From contig CAZXWI010000009.1 of NCBI GenBank assembly GCA_964644555.1, positions 1 through 29,130 of the forward strand: a stretch of DNA of 29,130 bases, given 5' to 3'. Both the position numbers and the translations under genes were made by a program. Under the pieces are notes generated by a model. It had not been told where the DNA came from and searched no databases. It was given only the letters and a program-made list of their open reading frames with translations. Below, in pieces: positions 1 through 8,434 of this stretch (positions are counted from its first letter, which is position 1; each line of letters starts with the position of its first letter). Origin of the DNA: RUG14186 sp964644555. GTDB lineage: Bacteria > Bacillota > Clostridia > Eubacteriales > Anaerofustaceae.

Positions 1-46
1 TTGTTACGACTATGCCGATATTTTACAGGATTATAAATCCCTTATT

Positions 47-72
47 GAGTTGCCGTTTTCACAACTCTTTTT
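47..72 (+). terminator. Possible rho-independent terminator reading rightward
   Basis: A GAGTTG / CAACTC inverted repeat (47-52 and 62-67) with a 9-nt loop is followed by five T residues on the plus strand and ends two bases before the dnaJ stop. The T tract favours a transcript entering from the left edge. Read leftward the hairpin could also mark the end of the dnaK-dnaJ transcript, but there is no T tract on that side. The stem is only 6 bp. Confidence 0.4.
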
Positions 73-74
73 AT

Positions 75-1229
75 CTATTCTGTAATTTTATCCCAGAACT
101 TTTTAACTTTTTCAAAAGCGCCGTCTTTCTTGGTCAATTCGTCAAATTCTTTCAAAAGCTGTTTTTGCTTTGATGAAAGTTTCTTAGGAATTTCCACATT
201 GACCGTAACGAATTCATCGCCTTTGCCGAATCCGTTAATGTTGGTTACGCCCTTGCCTTTTAGTTTGAATATAGTACCGCTCTGCGTGCCTTCGGGTATC
301 TTTAATTTTACATCACCCTCCAATGTAGGCACTTTTATCTCGCAGCCGAGGCTTGCATCCACGAACGAAATAGGAATATCCAGGTAAATGTTTATGCCAT
401 CTCGCTCGAAGTATTTATGGTCTTTAACATTGATGATAATATATACATCACCGTTTTTACCGCCTTTAGTGCCGCAGTTACCCTCGCCTCTTAATGGAAG
501 AACGCTGCCCGTGTCAACCCCTGCCGGTATCTTAACGGTGATGGTCCTTTGATTTGCCACATTGCCGCTACCTGCGCAGTGAGTACAGGGTTCTTCGATT
601 ATCTGACCAGTTCCTCCGCAGTGATCACACGCGCGTACTGTCTGCATCATGCCGAGTATGCTCTTTTGAGTAACTCTTACCTGACCTGTTCCGTTACAAG
701 TGGGGCAGGTTTTGGGGCTTGTTCCTTTTTTAGCACCGCTTCCCGAACATTCGGGGCAGGACTCTTTTCTGGTGAGCTTTATCTTCTTTTCGCATCCGAA
801 AGCAGCTTCTTCGAAAGTAATATTTATATTTACTCTCAAATCCGAGCCTTTTTTAGGACCGTTTCTGTTAGAGCTTGAAGCAAAACCGCTTCCACCTCCA
901 CCGAACATATTAAATATATCACCGAAAATATCGGAATAATCTCCTCCGCTGAATCCCGTAAAGCCGCTGAAACCGCCTCCGTATCCGCCGCCTGCCGTTT
1001 GGTCGAAAGCAGCATGACCGAATTGGTCATATTGTGAACGCTTATTTTCGTCGCTCAATACTTCATATGCTTCGTTTATTTCTTTAAACTTTTCTTCGGC
1101 TTCCTTGTTTCCTGGGTTTTTATCAGGGTGGTACTGTATAGCTAATTTTCTATATGCTTTTTTAATAGCTTCAGGGGTAGCGCTTTTGTCTACCCCTAAT
1201 ACTTCGTAATAATCTCTTTTGGACGCCAT
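75..1229 (-). CDS. dnaJ: Chaperone protein DnaJ (Hsp40)
   Basis: Co-chaperone that delivers unfolded clients to DnaK and stimulates its ATPase in the cytoplasm. The 384-residue length is normal. The J domain carries HPD at residues 34-36, followed by a Gly/Phe-rich linker (about 75-120). The zinc region has all four CxxCxGxG repeats (CPECSGSG, CPTCNGTG, CDHCGGTG, CTHCAGSG), and a C-terminal substrate-binding domain follows. The start is fixed by AGGAGG about 6 nt upstream of ATG. It is the last gene of the hrcA-grpE-dnaK-dnaJ unit, 40 nt after dnaK, and should be derepressed on heat shock through HrcA/CIRCE. In many Clostridia prmA follows dnaJ. Here it does not, because prmA lies at 10857 on the other strand. 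Confidence 0.97.
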   Translation of the reverse strand: MASKRDYYEVLGVDKSATPEAIKKAYRKLAIQYHPDKNPGNKEAEEKFKEINEAYEVLSDENKRSQYDQFGHAAFDQTAGGGYGGGFSGFTGFSGGDYSDIFGDIFNMFGGGGSGFASSSNRNGPKKGSDLRVNINITFEEAAFGCEKKIKLTRKESCPECSGSGAKKGTSPKTCPTCNGTGQVRVTQKSILGMMQTVRACDHCGGTGQIIEEPCTHCAGSGNVANQRTITVKIPAGVDTGSVLPLRGEGNCGTKGGKNGDVYIIINVKDHKYFERDGINIYLDIPISFVDASLGCEIKVPTLEGDVKLKIPEGTQSGTIFKLKGKGVTNINGFGKGDEFVTVNVEIPKKLSSKQKQLLKEFDELTKKDGAFEKVKKFWDKITE

Positions 1230-1269
1230 TGCATCCTCCTGTAATAGTGTAAATTATACTTTAATTATA

Positions 1270-3108
1270 TTAATCGTCTACCACTTCGTAATCAGCATCT
1301 ACAACATTGTCGTCATCGTTGTTTGATGATTGATTCTGTGTGTTGTCGGTTTGCTGATTCGGCTGAGCCTGCTGCTGTGTTTCATACATCTTCTGAGCGA
1401 TTGGGTAGAATGCTTGGCTGAGGGCTTCCGTAGCTTGTTTGATAGCTTCGGCGTCATCACCTTCCATTTTGCTTTTAAGATCTGTAATTGCGGATTCAAC
1501 TGCTGATTTTTCGCTGTCTGTTACTTTATCGGCATTATCTTTGAGGCTCTTTTCAACCTGGTAGATCATTGAGTCTGCATTGTTTTTTGCTGTAATGAGT
1601 TCTTCTCTCTTAGCGTCTTCTGCAGCATATTGTTCAGCTTCTTTTACTGCTTTTTCAATGTCTGCATCGCTCATATTTGTGCTTGACTGGATAACAATAT
1701 TCTGAATATTGTTTGTTCCGAGGTCTTTAGCTGAAACATTTACGATACCGTTTGCATCTATATCAAATGTAACTTCGATTTGAGGAACTCCTTTTGGTGC
1801 AAGAGGAATACCTGCAAGCTGGAAACGACCGAGTGTTTTGTTGTCGGCAGCTAATTTTCTCTCACCTTGCAATACATGGATATCTACTGCTGTTTGGTTA
1901 TCTGCTGCTGTTGAGAATACCTGGCTCTTCTTTGTAGGAATAGTTGTATTTCTTTCGATAAGCTTTGTGAATACACCTCCCAATGTTTCAATACCGAGTG
2001 AAAGCGGTGTAACGTCCAAAAGAAGAACATCTTGAACTTCTCCTGCCAAAACACCACCCTGAATTGCAGCACCGATTGCTACACATTCATCGGGGTTGAT
2101 GCCTTTGAAAGGTTCTTTTCCCGTAATATCTTTAACAGCCTGCTGAACGGCAGGAACTCTTGTAGAACCGCCTACGAGGATAACTTTGTTGATTTCATTA
2201 ACCGAAAGACCGCTGTCTGCGATAGCTTTCTTAACAGGCTCTGTTGTTGCTTTGATAAGATCCGAAATAAGGCTTTCGAATTTAGCTCTTGTTACTGTAA
2301 TATCAAGGTGTTTCGGGCCGTCTGCCGTTGCGGTGATGAACGGAAGATTTACATTGGTTGTGGTTGCACTTGAAAGTTCGATTTTGGCTTTTTCTGCAGC
2401 TTCTTTAAGTCTTTGAACAGCCATTTTATCGCCTGAGAGATCAACTCCCGTGCTGTTTTTGAATTCTTCCATGAGGTAATCCATAAGGCGTTTGTCGAAG
2501 TCATCGCCGCCGAGACGGTTGTTGCCGCTTGTTGACAATACTTCAAATACGCCGTCACCGAGTTCAAGGATTGATACATCGAATGTACCACCACCGAGGT
2601 CGTATACCATAATCTTTTGGTTGTCTTCTTTTTCAATACCGTATGCCAATGCAGCTGCTGTTGGTTCGTTGATGATTCTCAATACTTCCAAACCTGCAAT
2701 CTTACCTGCATCTTTTGTTGCCTGTCTTTGAGCGTCCGAGAAGTATGCGGGGACTGTGATTACTGCTTTTGTAACAGGTTCGCCGATGTAGTTTTCGGCA
2801 TCTTTCTTAAGTTTTTGCAAAATCATTGCGGAAATTTCCTGCGGTGTGTATGATTTTGAATCAACTGTTACTTTGTAGTCAGAACCCATTTCTCTTTTGA
2901 TTGATGAGATTGTTCTGTCGGGGTTTGTGATTGCCTGATGTTTTGCAACCTGACCTACCAATCTTTCATCGTTTGTAAATGCTACTACGGACGGTGTTGT
3001 TCTTGCGCCTTCCGAGTTTGTGATAACTGTTGCTTCGCCGCCTTCCATTACTGCGACACATGAGTTTGTGGTACCTAAGTCAATACCTATTATTTTTTCT
3101 TTTGACAT
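1270..3108 (-). CDS. dnaK: Molecular chaperone DnaK (Hsp70)
   Basis: ATP-driven Hsp70 chaperone of 612 residues. The N-terminal actin-like ATPase domain begins with the IDLGTTNSC phosphate-binding motif and contains the DLGGGTFDVS and VGGSTRVPAV signatures. The substrate-binding domain and helical lid follow, and the Gln/Asn-rich tail ends EVVDD as in most bacterial DnaK. An ATG five codons upstream is open, but it sits inside the GGAGG Shine-Dalgarno sequence, so the start is the ATG at 3108 (MSKEKIIG). It lies 22 nt downstream of grpE and 40 nt upstream of dnaJ in the HrcA-controlled operon. It works with DnaJ and GrpE. Confidence 0.98.
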   Translation of the reverse strand: MSKEKIIGIDLGTTNSCVAVMEGGEATVITNSEGARTTPSVVAFTNDERLVGQVAKHQAITNPDRTISSIKREMGSDYKVTVDSKSYTPQEISAMILQKLKKDAENYIGEPVTKAVITVPAYFSDAQRQATKDAGKIAGLEVLRIINEPTAAALAYGIEKEDNQKIMVYDLGGGTFDVSILELGDGVFEVLSTSGNNRLGGDDFDKRLMDYLMEEFKNSTGVDLSGDKMAVQRLKEAAEKAKIELSSATTTNVNLPFITATADGPKHLDITVTRAKFESLISDLIKATTEPVKKAIADSGLSVNEINKVILVGGSTRVPAVQQAVKDITGKEPFKGINPDECVAIGAAIQGGVLAGEVQDVLLLDVTPLSLGIETLGGVFTKLIERNTTIPTKKSQVFSTAADNQTAVDIHVLQGERKLAADNKTLGRFQLAGIPLAPKGVPQIEVTFDIDANGIVNVSAKDLGTNNIQNIVIQSSTNMSDADIEKAVKEAEQYAAEDAKREELITAKNNADSMIYQVEKSLKDNADKVTDSEKSAVESAITDLKSKMEGDDAEAIKQATEALSQAFYPIAQKMYETQQQAQPNQQTDNTQNQSSNNDDDNVVDADYEVVDD

Positions 3109-3130
3109 AATATTTGCCTCCATATTTCGA

Positions 3131-3724
3131 TTAATTATGTTTATTTACTTTTACCATTGAGGATCTTATAACCCTCTCTTTGAATGTATAACCCTTTTGA
3201 AGCTGTTGGGTGATGATGTTGTCATCCACATCTTCAAGGTTATCCACCATGACAGCATTGTGATAATTGGGGTCAAAGAGCTTTCCTTCACATTCTATTT
3301 CGCAAAGGCCTTCATTATGAAGGATATCGTTAAGTTGTTTGGAAACCATCTTTACACCCTCATAAAACGGCGAATCACTCTCGCCCGAAGCCAATGCTCT
3401 GTCAAAGTTGTCAAGCACACTCAAAAGTTTTTCCACAAGTGGGCTTACAGCATATGTCAGCGCATCTGCTTTGTCTTTGACCGCACGCTTTTTATAATTG
3501 TCAAAGTCTGCGTAAAGTCTTAAATATTTTTCGTTAAGCTCCTCGTATTCTTTTTTTAATTTTTCTATTTCGCCTGATTTAACTTCGATGGTTTCTTCAT
3601 CCGAAGTATCGCACGGCGTTTCTTCGGTGCATTCGCACGCTTCCTCTTCACAGAGCTCATCGCACTGCTTTTCTAAATTTTCTTCACACTGCTCTGTATT
3701 AATTTTCTCATTCTCCTTTTCCAT
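3131..3724 (-). CDS. grpE: Nucleotide exchange factor GrpE
   Basis: GrpE releases ADP from DnaK and closes the chaperone cycle. The 197-residue protein has a very acidic, Glu/Cys-rich N-terminal region (about 1-55), a long coiled coil (about 50-100, with the LRLYADFDNYKKR signature), and a C-terminal beta domain. Near its end it carries the family's KGYTFKERVIRSSMVKV stretch. The start overlaps the hrcA stop by 17 nt, with GGAGGG upstream, so translation is probably coupled to hrcA. The acidic N-terminal extension with several Cys (EECEE-like repeats) is unusual in composition but has no assigned function. Confidence 0.96.
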   Translation of the reverse strand: MEKENEKINTEQCEENLEKQCDELCEEEACECTEETPCDTSDEETIEVKSGEIEKLKKEYEELNEKYLRLYADFDNYKKRAVKDKADALTYAVSPLVEKLLSVLDNFDRALASGESDSPFYEGVKMVSKQLNDILHNEGLCEIECEGKLFDPNYHNAVMVDNLEDVDDNIITQQLQKGYTFKERVIRSSMVKVNKHN

Positions 3725-4769
3725 TTTGAGTATTCCCTCCTATAGATTCGTTCAGGTGATTAGTCAATTCCTCCGTAAGAGTGTTTATCACCGAAACGCA
3801 ATAGTCGTAATCGATTCTTGTAGGTCCTATCAGCCCGATTGAGCCTATGGGTTTGCCGTTAAGCTTGTATGTGGCGCTTATCACGGAACAATCGCTTAAT
3901 TCGTCTATCTCGGTCTCTTCGCCTATTCTTATGTTTAAGCCCTCTTTTGACATCTCCGAAACAAGTTGGGAAACTAATTCTCTCTTATTGAGTGCTTCCA
4001 AGAAATTCTTTGCTTTGTCCATGTCGTTGCGGAATTCGGGATAGTTGAATATTTCCGTAATTCCGTCGGAATAGATTCTGGAAGATACATCTTGGTTAAA
4101 CATGATTTTTATCGCTTCCACTATATCCGCCAGCATCTTTTGCTCTGTATGGGTGAGTGCATCTATGGCATTTGCAAAACTCTTTACCGAAATTTCCGTT
4201 TGCATATCTTTGGCGCAAAGGTTTAAGAAATTCGTGAGCCTTTCAAGCTGCGTGGCACTCGGTATTAGCGATAACTTAAGTTCCGTATTTTTTACGATAC
4301 CCTCTTTTGTTATTACTACTAAAAGCACCCTGTCTGCATCTATATGCAAAATGCGGATATCTTTGATATTCAGTCCCGAAATATTCGGTGTGGTTACCAA
4401 AGATGTGAGGTTCGTGAGCTTTGTAAGTATTTGTGCGGTTTTTTGCATTACTTCATTCAGTTCTCCGAAATAATTCGAATAAAGCTCTCTGACATCGTCT
4501 TTGATGTAGCTGTCTATGTTTACTGATTTCATGAATCTATCAACATAAAGCCTGTAAGCTTTATTCGATGGTATTCTGCCTGCCGAAGTGTGTGGTTGGA
4601 GCAAAAATCCCATTTCTTCCAAATCCGCCATTTCGTTTCGTATGGTGGCGGAAGATATTCCTATGTTGTATTTTTTTTCGATTGTACGCGAACCTACCGG
4701 CTCTGCGGTTTTGATGTAGTCCCTGACGATCGAATATAAAATATCAAACTTCCTTTCGTTCTTATCCAT
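3708..4769 (-). CDS. hrcA: Heat-inducible transcription repressor HrcA
   Basis: HrcA binds CIRCE operators and represses class I heat-shock genes. It needs GroEL for activity in characterised Bacillota. The 353-residue protein has an N-terminal winged helix with the typical VGSRTIEKKYNIGISSATIRNEM block (about 22-45) and the LLQPHTSAGRIPSNKAYRLYVD block. Insert and GAF-like domains end in SIGLIGPTRIDYDYCVSVI. The start has AAGGAAGG upstream. It is first in its operon, 18 nt below a perfect CIRCE, so the repressor is autoregulated together with grpE, dnaK and dnaJ. Confidence 0.97.
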   Translation of the reverse strand: MDKNERKFDILYSIVRDYIKTAEPVGSRTIEKKYNIGISSATIRNEMADLEEMGFLLQPHTSAGRIPSNKAYRLYVDRFMKSVNIDSYIKDDVRELYSNYFGELNEVMQKTAQILTKLTNLTSLVTTPNISGLNIKDIRILHIDADRVLLVVITKEGIVKNTELKLSLIPSATQLERLTNFLNLCAKDMQTEISVKSFANAIDALTHTEQKMLADIVEAIKIMFNQDVSSRIYSDGITEIFNYPEFRNDMDKAKNFLEALNKRELVSQLVSEMSKEGLNIRIGEETEIDELSDCSVISATYKLNGKPIGSIGLIGPTRIDYDYCVSVINTLTEELTNHLNESIGGNTQNGKGE

Positions 4770-4787
4770 ATCAAAACCTTCCTTTTG

Positions 4788-4814
4788 TTAGCACTCTTTG
4801 CTATTGAGTGCTAA
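4788..4814 (-). promoter_or_regulatory. CIRCE operator (HrcA binding site)
   Basis: Perfect consensus inverted repeat: TTAGCACTC (4788-4796), a 9-bp spacer, and GAGTGCTAA (4806-4814). It sits between the predicted transcription start and the hrcA start codon, as in other Bacillota, so bound HrcA would block the hrcA-grpE-dnaK-dnaJ transcript. No second CIRCE was seen in the window, so dnaK has no separate operator. Confidence 0.97.
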
Positions 4815-4824
4815 CAATGATATA

Positions 4825-4853
4825 AATTTAACACTATTTTGCCCATAAGTCAA
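4825..4853 (-). promoter_or_regulatory. Sigma-A-type promoter of the hrcA operon
   Basis: On the minus strand TTGACT (4848-4853) is followed after 17 bp by TAAATT (4825-4830), which places the transcription start immediately upstream of CIRCE. It occupies the short hemW-hrcA gap (4770-4858), so the heat-shock genes have their own start even though lepA-hemW transcription may read through. Confidence 0.7.
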
Positions 4854-4858
4854 TAGTT

Positions 4859-5986
4859 TTATAAAAATTCTCTCATAATTATATTCGCAAAATCAAATCC
4901 ACGTTCAGTTAACGCATATCCTATAGCAGTTGGGCGCAAAAGTCCCTCATTTTCGAATTTATATATGGTGTCGGCATAGCGTTTATCGAAATCGAGTTTA
5001 AACATTCGTCTGAATTCGTATTTATTTATTCCGGAAGTTTTTCTGAGTGCCAACATAAGATAATCGCCTATGAGTTCATCACGATTTTCCTCCGAAATTA
5101 TTTCGGTTTCCGCCATTTGCGGGGCTTTTATGATAAAATCGTCCAAATCGTTTGCATTAACAAATCTTTTGTTGCCTATAAAGCTGTGTGCTGCGCAACC
5201 GAATCCCAAATATTCTTTGAAATCCCAGCAATATAAATTGTGCCTGCATTCGTACCCCGGAAGAGCAAAGTTTGATATTTCGTATTTTTTATATCCTCTA
5301 AGTGCCAAGTATTCATTGGCAAGGGAGTACATTTCTCTGTCTAAATCATCATTTTGTTCGTAAAGCCCCTCTTTATAAAGCTGGTTAATGGGAGTTGATT
5401 CTTCCAAAGTGAGCGAATAAGCCGAAATATGCTTTGCTCCGCATGACGACACAAAATCAAGTGTGTCCTCAAAATCTTCGATTGTTTGATCGGGAAGTGA
5501 GAACATAACATCAAGATTTATGTTTTCAAATCCGGCCCCAAATGCAGAGTCCAGCGCTTTTAAGGTGTCTTCATGAGTATGTATTCTGCCGATTTTTTTC
5601 AATAAATCGTTTTGAATTGCCTGCACCCCCATGCTCAGGCGGTTTATGCCGGCTCTGCGGTAGGCTTTCGCCTTTTTGGGGGTTAAGCTGTTGGGGTTTG
5701 ATTCTATTGATATTTCGCAATTTGATGTTACATTGAAGTTTGTGTTTATAACGCTTAACAAATATTCTATATATTTTTCGTCAACATAACTTGGAGTGCC
5801 CCCTCCTATATATATGCTGTCGATTTTAAGTTCTTCGGAATAATTTTCTATTTCGCTGTAGAGTGCTTTAAAGTATTCATCTATTTTGTCATCACTTTTC
5901 ACATACGAAACGAAGTCGCAATAAGAACATTTCGATTGACAAAAAGGTATATGCACATACAGTGAAAGCCTTTGCAGATTATTCAT
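4859..5986 (-). CDS. hemW: Heme chaperone / HemN-like radical SAM protein HemW
   Basis: Radical SAM family protein of 375 residues, formerly annotated as oxygen-independent coproporphyrinogen III oxidase. Characterised HemW proteins bind heme and act in heme delivery rather than decarboxylation. The [4Fe-4S] motif C16-x3-C20-x2-C23 and the following SYCDF are present, as are IYIGGGTPS and the ISIESNPNSLTPKK and RLSMGVQ blocks. The C-terminal HemN-like domain is short, as expected for HemW. The start overlaps the lepA stop by 8 nt, and the lepA-hemW-hrcA order is conserved in Clostridia. Confidence 0.93.
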   Translation of the reverse strand: MNNLQRLSLYVHIPFCQSKCSYCDFVSYVKSDDKIDEYFKALYSEIENYSEELKIDSIYIGGGTPSYVDEKYIEYLLSVINTNFNVTSNCEISIESNPNSLTPKKAKAYRRAGINRLSMGVQAIQNDLLKKIGRIHTHEDTLKALDSAFGAGFENINLDVMFSLPDQTIEDFEDTLDFVSSCGAKHISAYSLTLEESTPINQLYKEGLYEQNDDLDREMYSLANEYLALRGYKKYEISNFALPGYECRHNLYCWDFKEYLGFGCAAHSFIGNKRFVNANDLDDFIIKAPQMAETEIISEENRDELIGDYLMLALRKTSGINKYEFRRMFKLDFDKRYADTIYKFENEGLLRPTAIGYALTERGFDFANIIMREFL

Positions 5987-7778
5987 CGAGTTTCAACACA
6001 GCCATAAACGCCTCTTGCGGTATCGACACCTTGCCTATTTGGCGCATACGCTTTTTCCCTTCTTTTTGTTTTTCCAATAATTTTTTCTTTCTGCTTATAT
6101 CCCCTCCGTAGCATTTGGAGATAACATCTTTTCGTAATGCTCTGACTGTTTCTCTGGCGATTATCTTACCACCTATTGCCGCCTGAATGGGAATCTCAAA
6201 CATATGCTTCGGAATTTCCTCTTTGAGTTTTTCCGCAACGCCTCTGCCTCGTGAGTAGGCACTGTCGGCATGGACGATAAACGAAAGTGCGTCCACGATT
6301 TCGCCGTTCAAGTATATATCCAGTTTGACCAGCTCACTCTTTCGGTAGTCCTTTAATTCGTAGTCTAAAGAAGCGTACCCTTTGGTGCGTGATTTCAGTG
6401 TATCGAAGAAATCGTAGATTATTTCGTTAAGTGGCAGTTCGTATTTGAGCATAACACGGTTTTCGATATATTCCATTGTAACAAATACACCTCTTCTGTT
6501 TTGACACAAATCCATTACCGCACCCACATAATCCTGCGGTGTCATTATGGAGGCATCCACGAAAGGCTCTTCCATGTAATTTATTTCGGCAGGAGCCGGC
6601 AGGTTGGTGGGGTTATCCACCTGAATTACAGTGCCGTCATTTTTGATAACATTATATATAACGCTGGGAGATGTTGTAATAAGATCAAGATCATATTCTC
6701 TGTCAAGCCTTTCCATCGTTACTTCAAGGTGCAAAAGCCCCAAAAATCCACATCTGAATCCAAAGCCCAATGCTGCCGATGTTTCCGCTTCGAATGTGAG
6801 GGAGGCATCATTTAGCTTGAGCTTGCCGAGTGCCTCTTTCAAATCTTCGTATTTGCTGCCGTCTGCCGGGTATATTCCGCAAAATACCATCGGATTTACA
6901 TCCTTATATCCGGGGAGTGGTTCGGGAGCTTTGGCATTTGCATGGGTTAAGGTGTCGCCGACTCTCGTATCTTCAACATTTTTTATCGATGCAGTAACAT
7001 AACCTACTTCACCACTTGATAATTTATCCACGGGCGTGAGAGTGTTGGTAAAAATACCTACTTCGTCTGCTTCGAAAGTTTTGCCCGTTGCCATAAAATA
7101 GATTTTATCCCCTGCTTTTAGGCTGCCGTCCATGACTCTTATTGAGCATATTACTCCTCGGTAGGAGTCGTAGTAAGAGTCGAATATCAATGCTCTAAGC
7201 GGTTTGTCGTCATTGTTTTCCGGTGGCGGCACGTCTTTTACTATTGCCTCCAAAACATCTTCAATGTTAAGTCCCTCTTTTGCACTGATTCTCGGTGCAT
7301 CTTCTGCCGGAAGTCCTATGTAATCCTCTATTTCCCTTATAGCCATATCCGGATCTGCACTGGGAAGATCTATTTTATTTATAACCGGAATTATCTCAAG
7401 GTTGTTGTCAAGTGCCAAATACACATTTGCCAATGTCTGGGCCTGAATGCCTTGGGTTGCATCCACAATCAAAACAGCACCCTCGCATGCAGCTAAAGAG
7501 CGTGAAACTTCGTATGTGAAGTCCACATGCCCCGGAGTGTCGATTAAATTGAGTGTGTACTCATTTCCGTCCTTCGCTTTATATATAAGGCGAACTGCTT
7601 GCAATTTTATGGTAATACCTCTCTCCTGCTCAATATCCATTTTATCTAGCATTTGAGGAGTTATCTCCCTTTGAGATACCATACCAGTTTTTTCTATGAG
7701 CCTGTCGGCAAGAGTCGACTTGCCGTGGTCTATATGAGCTATAATGCAGAAATTTCTTATTAAATCCTGTTTTGACAT
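5979..7778 (-). CDS. lepA: Elongation factor 4 (LepA), ribosome back-translocating GTPase
   Basis: Translational GTPase of 599 residues, the normal length. G1 is AHIDHGKS (14-21), switch II is DTPGHVDF (80-87) and G4 is NKID (134-137). The EF-G-like domains and the LepA-specific C-terminal domain with a Lys-rich tail (RKKKLLEKQKEGKKRMR) follow. EF4 acts on stalled or mistranslocated ribosomes. The start overlaps the end of the upstream MerR-like gene by 19 nt and has GGAAGG nearby. It is therefore probably expressed from the promoter in front of the PurD-like gene, as no separate promoter was found inside the MerR-like gene. Confidence 0.98.
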   Translation of the reverse strand: MSKQDLIRNFCIIAHIDHGKSTLADRLIEKTGMVSQREITPQMLDKMDIEQERGITIKLQAVRLIYKAKDGNEYTLNLIDTPGHVDFTYEVSRSLAACEGAVLIVDATQGIQAQTLANVYLALDNNLEIIPVINKIDLPSADPDMAIREIEDYIGLPAEDAPRISAKEGLNIEDVLEAIVKDVPPPENNDDKPLRALIFDSYYDSYRGVICSIRVMDGSLKAGDKIYFMATGKTFEADEVGIFTNTLTPVDKLSSGEVGYVTASIKNVEDTRVGDTLTHANAKAPEPLPGYKDVNPMVFCGIYPADGSKYEDLKEALGKLKLNDASLTFEAETSAALGFGFRCGFLGLLHLEVTMERLDREYDLDLITTSPSVIYNVIKNDGTVIQVDNPTNLPAPAEINYMEEPFVDASIMTPQDYVGAVMDLCQNRRGVFVTMEYIENRVMLKYELPLNEIIYDFFDTLKSRTKGYASLDYELKDYRKSELVKLDIYLNGEIVDALSFIVHADSAYSRGRGVAEKLKEEIPKHMFEIPIQAAIGGKIIARETVRALRKDVISKCYGGDISRKKKLLEKQKEGKKRMRQIGKVSIPQEAFMAVLKLDE

Positions 7779-8434
7779 AATTCTTCCAACCTTCCTTTTA
7801 ATAAACTGTCCGTCAAATTTTTGTACAGTTGCATATTCGTTTTGCTCTTAGAATAAAGATTTGCAAGCTGATTCGCAATAGTATTCACTTTCGATATCTC
7901 GCCTATCTTTTCTATTGTGCCTGTCGATACATCGTCATAATTGAATATATTCGATACCGATATCAGAATCAGCATATCATTATGAGTATATTCGGTTTTC
8001 TTTTCTATGAGTTTGGTATCGAGTGCAATATCAAATACCATCTTTTCGCACCCGATATTATCTATTAACTCTTCATATGTATAGAGCTTGGTTTTATCGG
8101 CATATTCAAAGCAATAATTCGTATATTCCCTCATATACACTTTTTTATCACGGTATGCACTGTAAATATCCATACCGTTTTCTTCGGCATATTCTTTTAC
8201 TAAATCATTATCCTTTTCTATAATCTGTTTTATATCGTTAAAAGATGTACCGAGCTTTTTAAGTGAGGATATTTTCATAAGACGCAAATAATGTATATCG
8301 CCGTAGCTTGCCTGATTCACCTCCGGATAATCGGGGGAGGGTAAGAGGTTTATTTCTATGTAATACTTTATCATTCGTTCGCTTACATCATATCCGTTTT
8401 GCATAAGCTTATATCTTAATTGCTTCATTTTCAT
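7760..8434 (-). CDS. MerR-like DNA-binding transcriptional regulator
   Basis: A 224-residue protein whose first about 75 residues match the MerR winged-helix pattern: a helix-turn-helix around VSERMIKYYIEINLLP (17-32), the wing with YGDIHYLRLMKI (44-55), and the LKKLGTSFNDIKQII helix (58-72). The rest (about 80-224) is helical with many Tyr, Asp and Glu residues and matches no effector domain I can name. No metal-binding Cys pattern is visible. Its ATG overlaps the PurD-like stop (ATGA at 8431-8434), which indicates translational coupling, and its 3' end overlaps lepA by 19 nt. It probably regulates something linked to its partner's ligand. Target and effector are unknown. Confidence 0.75.
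   Translation of the reverse strand: MKMKQLRYKLMQNGYDVSERMIKYYIEINLLPSPDYPEVNQASYGDIHYLRLMKISSLKKLGTSFNDIKQIIEKDNDLVKEYAEENGMDIYSAYRDKKVYMREYTNYCFEYADKTKLYTYEELIDNIGCEKMVFDIALDTKLIEKKTEYTHNDMLILISVSNIFNYDDVSTGTIEKIGEISKVNTIANQLANLYSKSKTNMQLYKNLTDSLLKGRLEELCQNRI

Noticed and set aside
836..1030. Antisense and alternative-frame reading frames inside dnaJ, dnaK, lepA and other conserved genes
   Set aside because: They lie wholly within strongly conserved genes, lack ribosome sites, and have no recognisable domains.
3112..3123. Upstream ATG at 3123 as the dnaK start
   Set aside because: It forms part of the GGAGG ribosome site. The next ATG begins the conserved MSKEKIIGIDLG.
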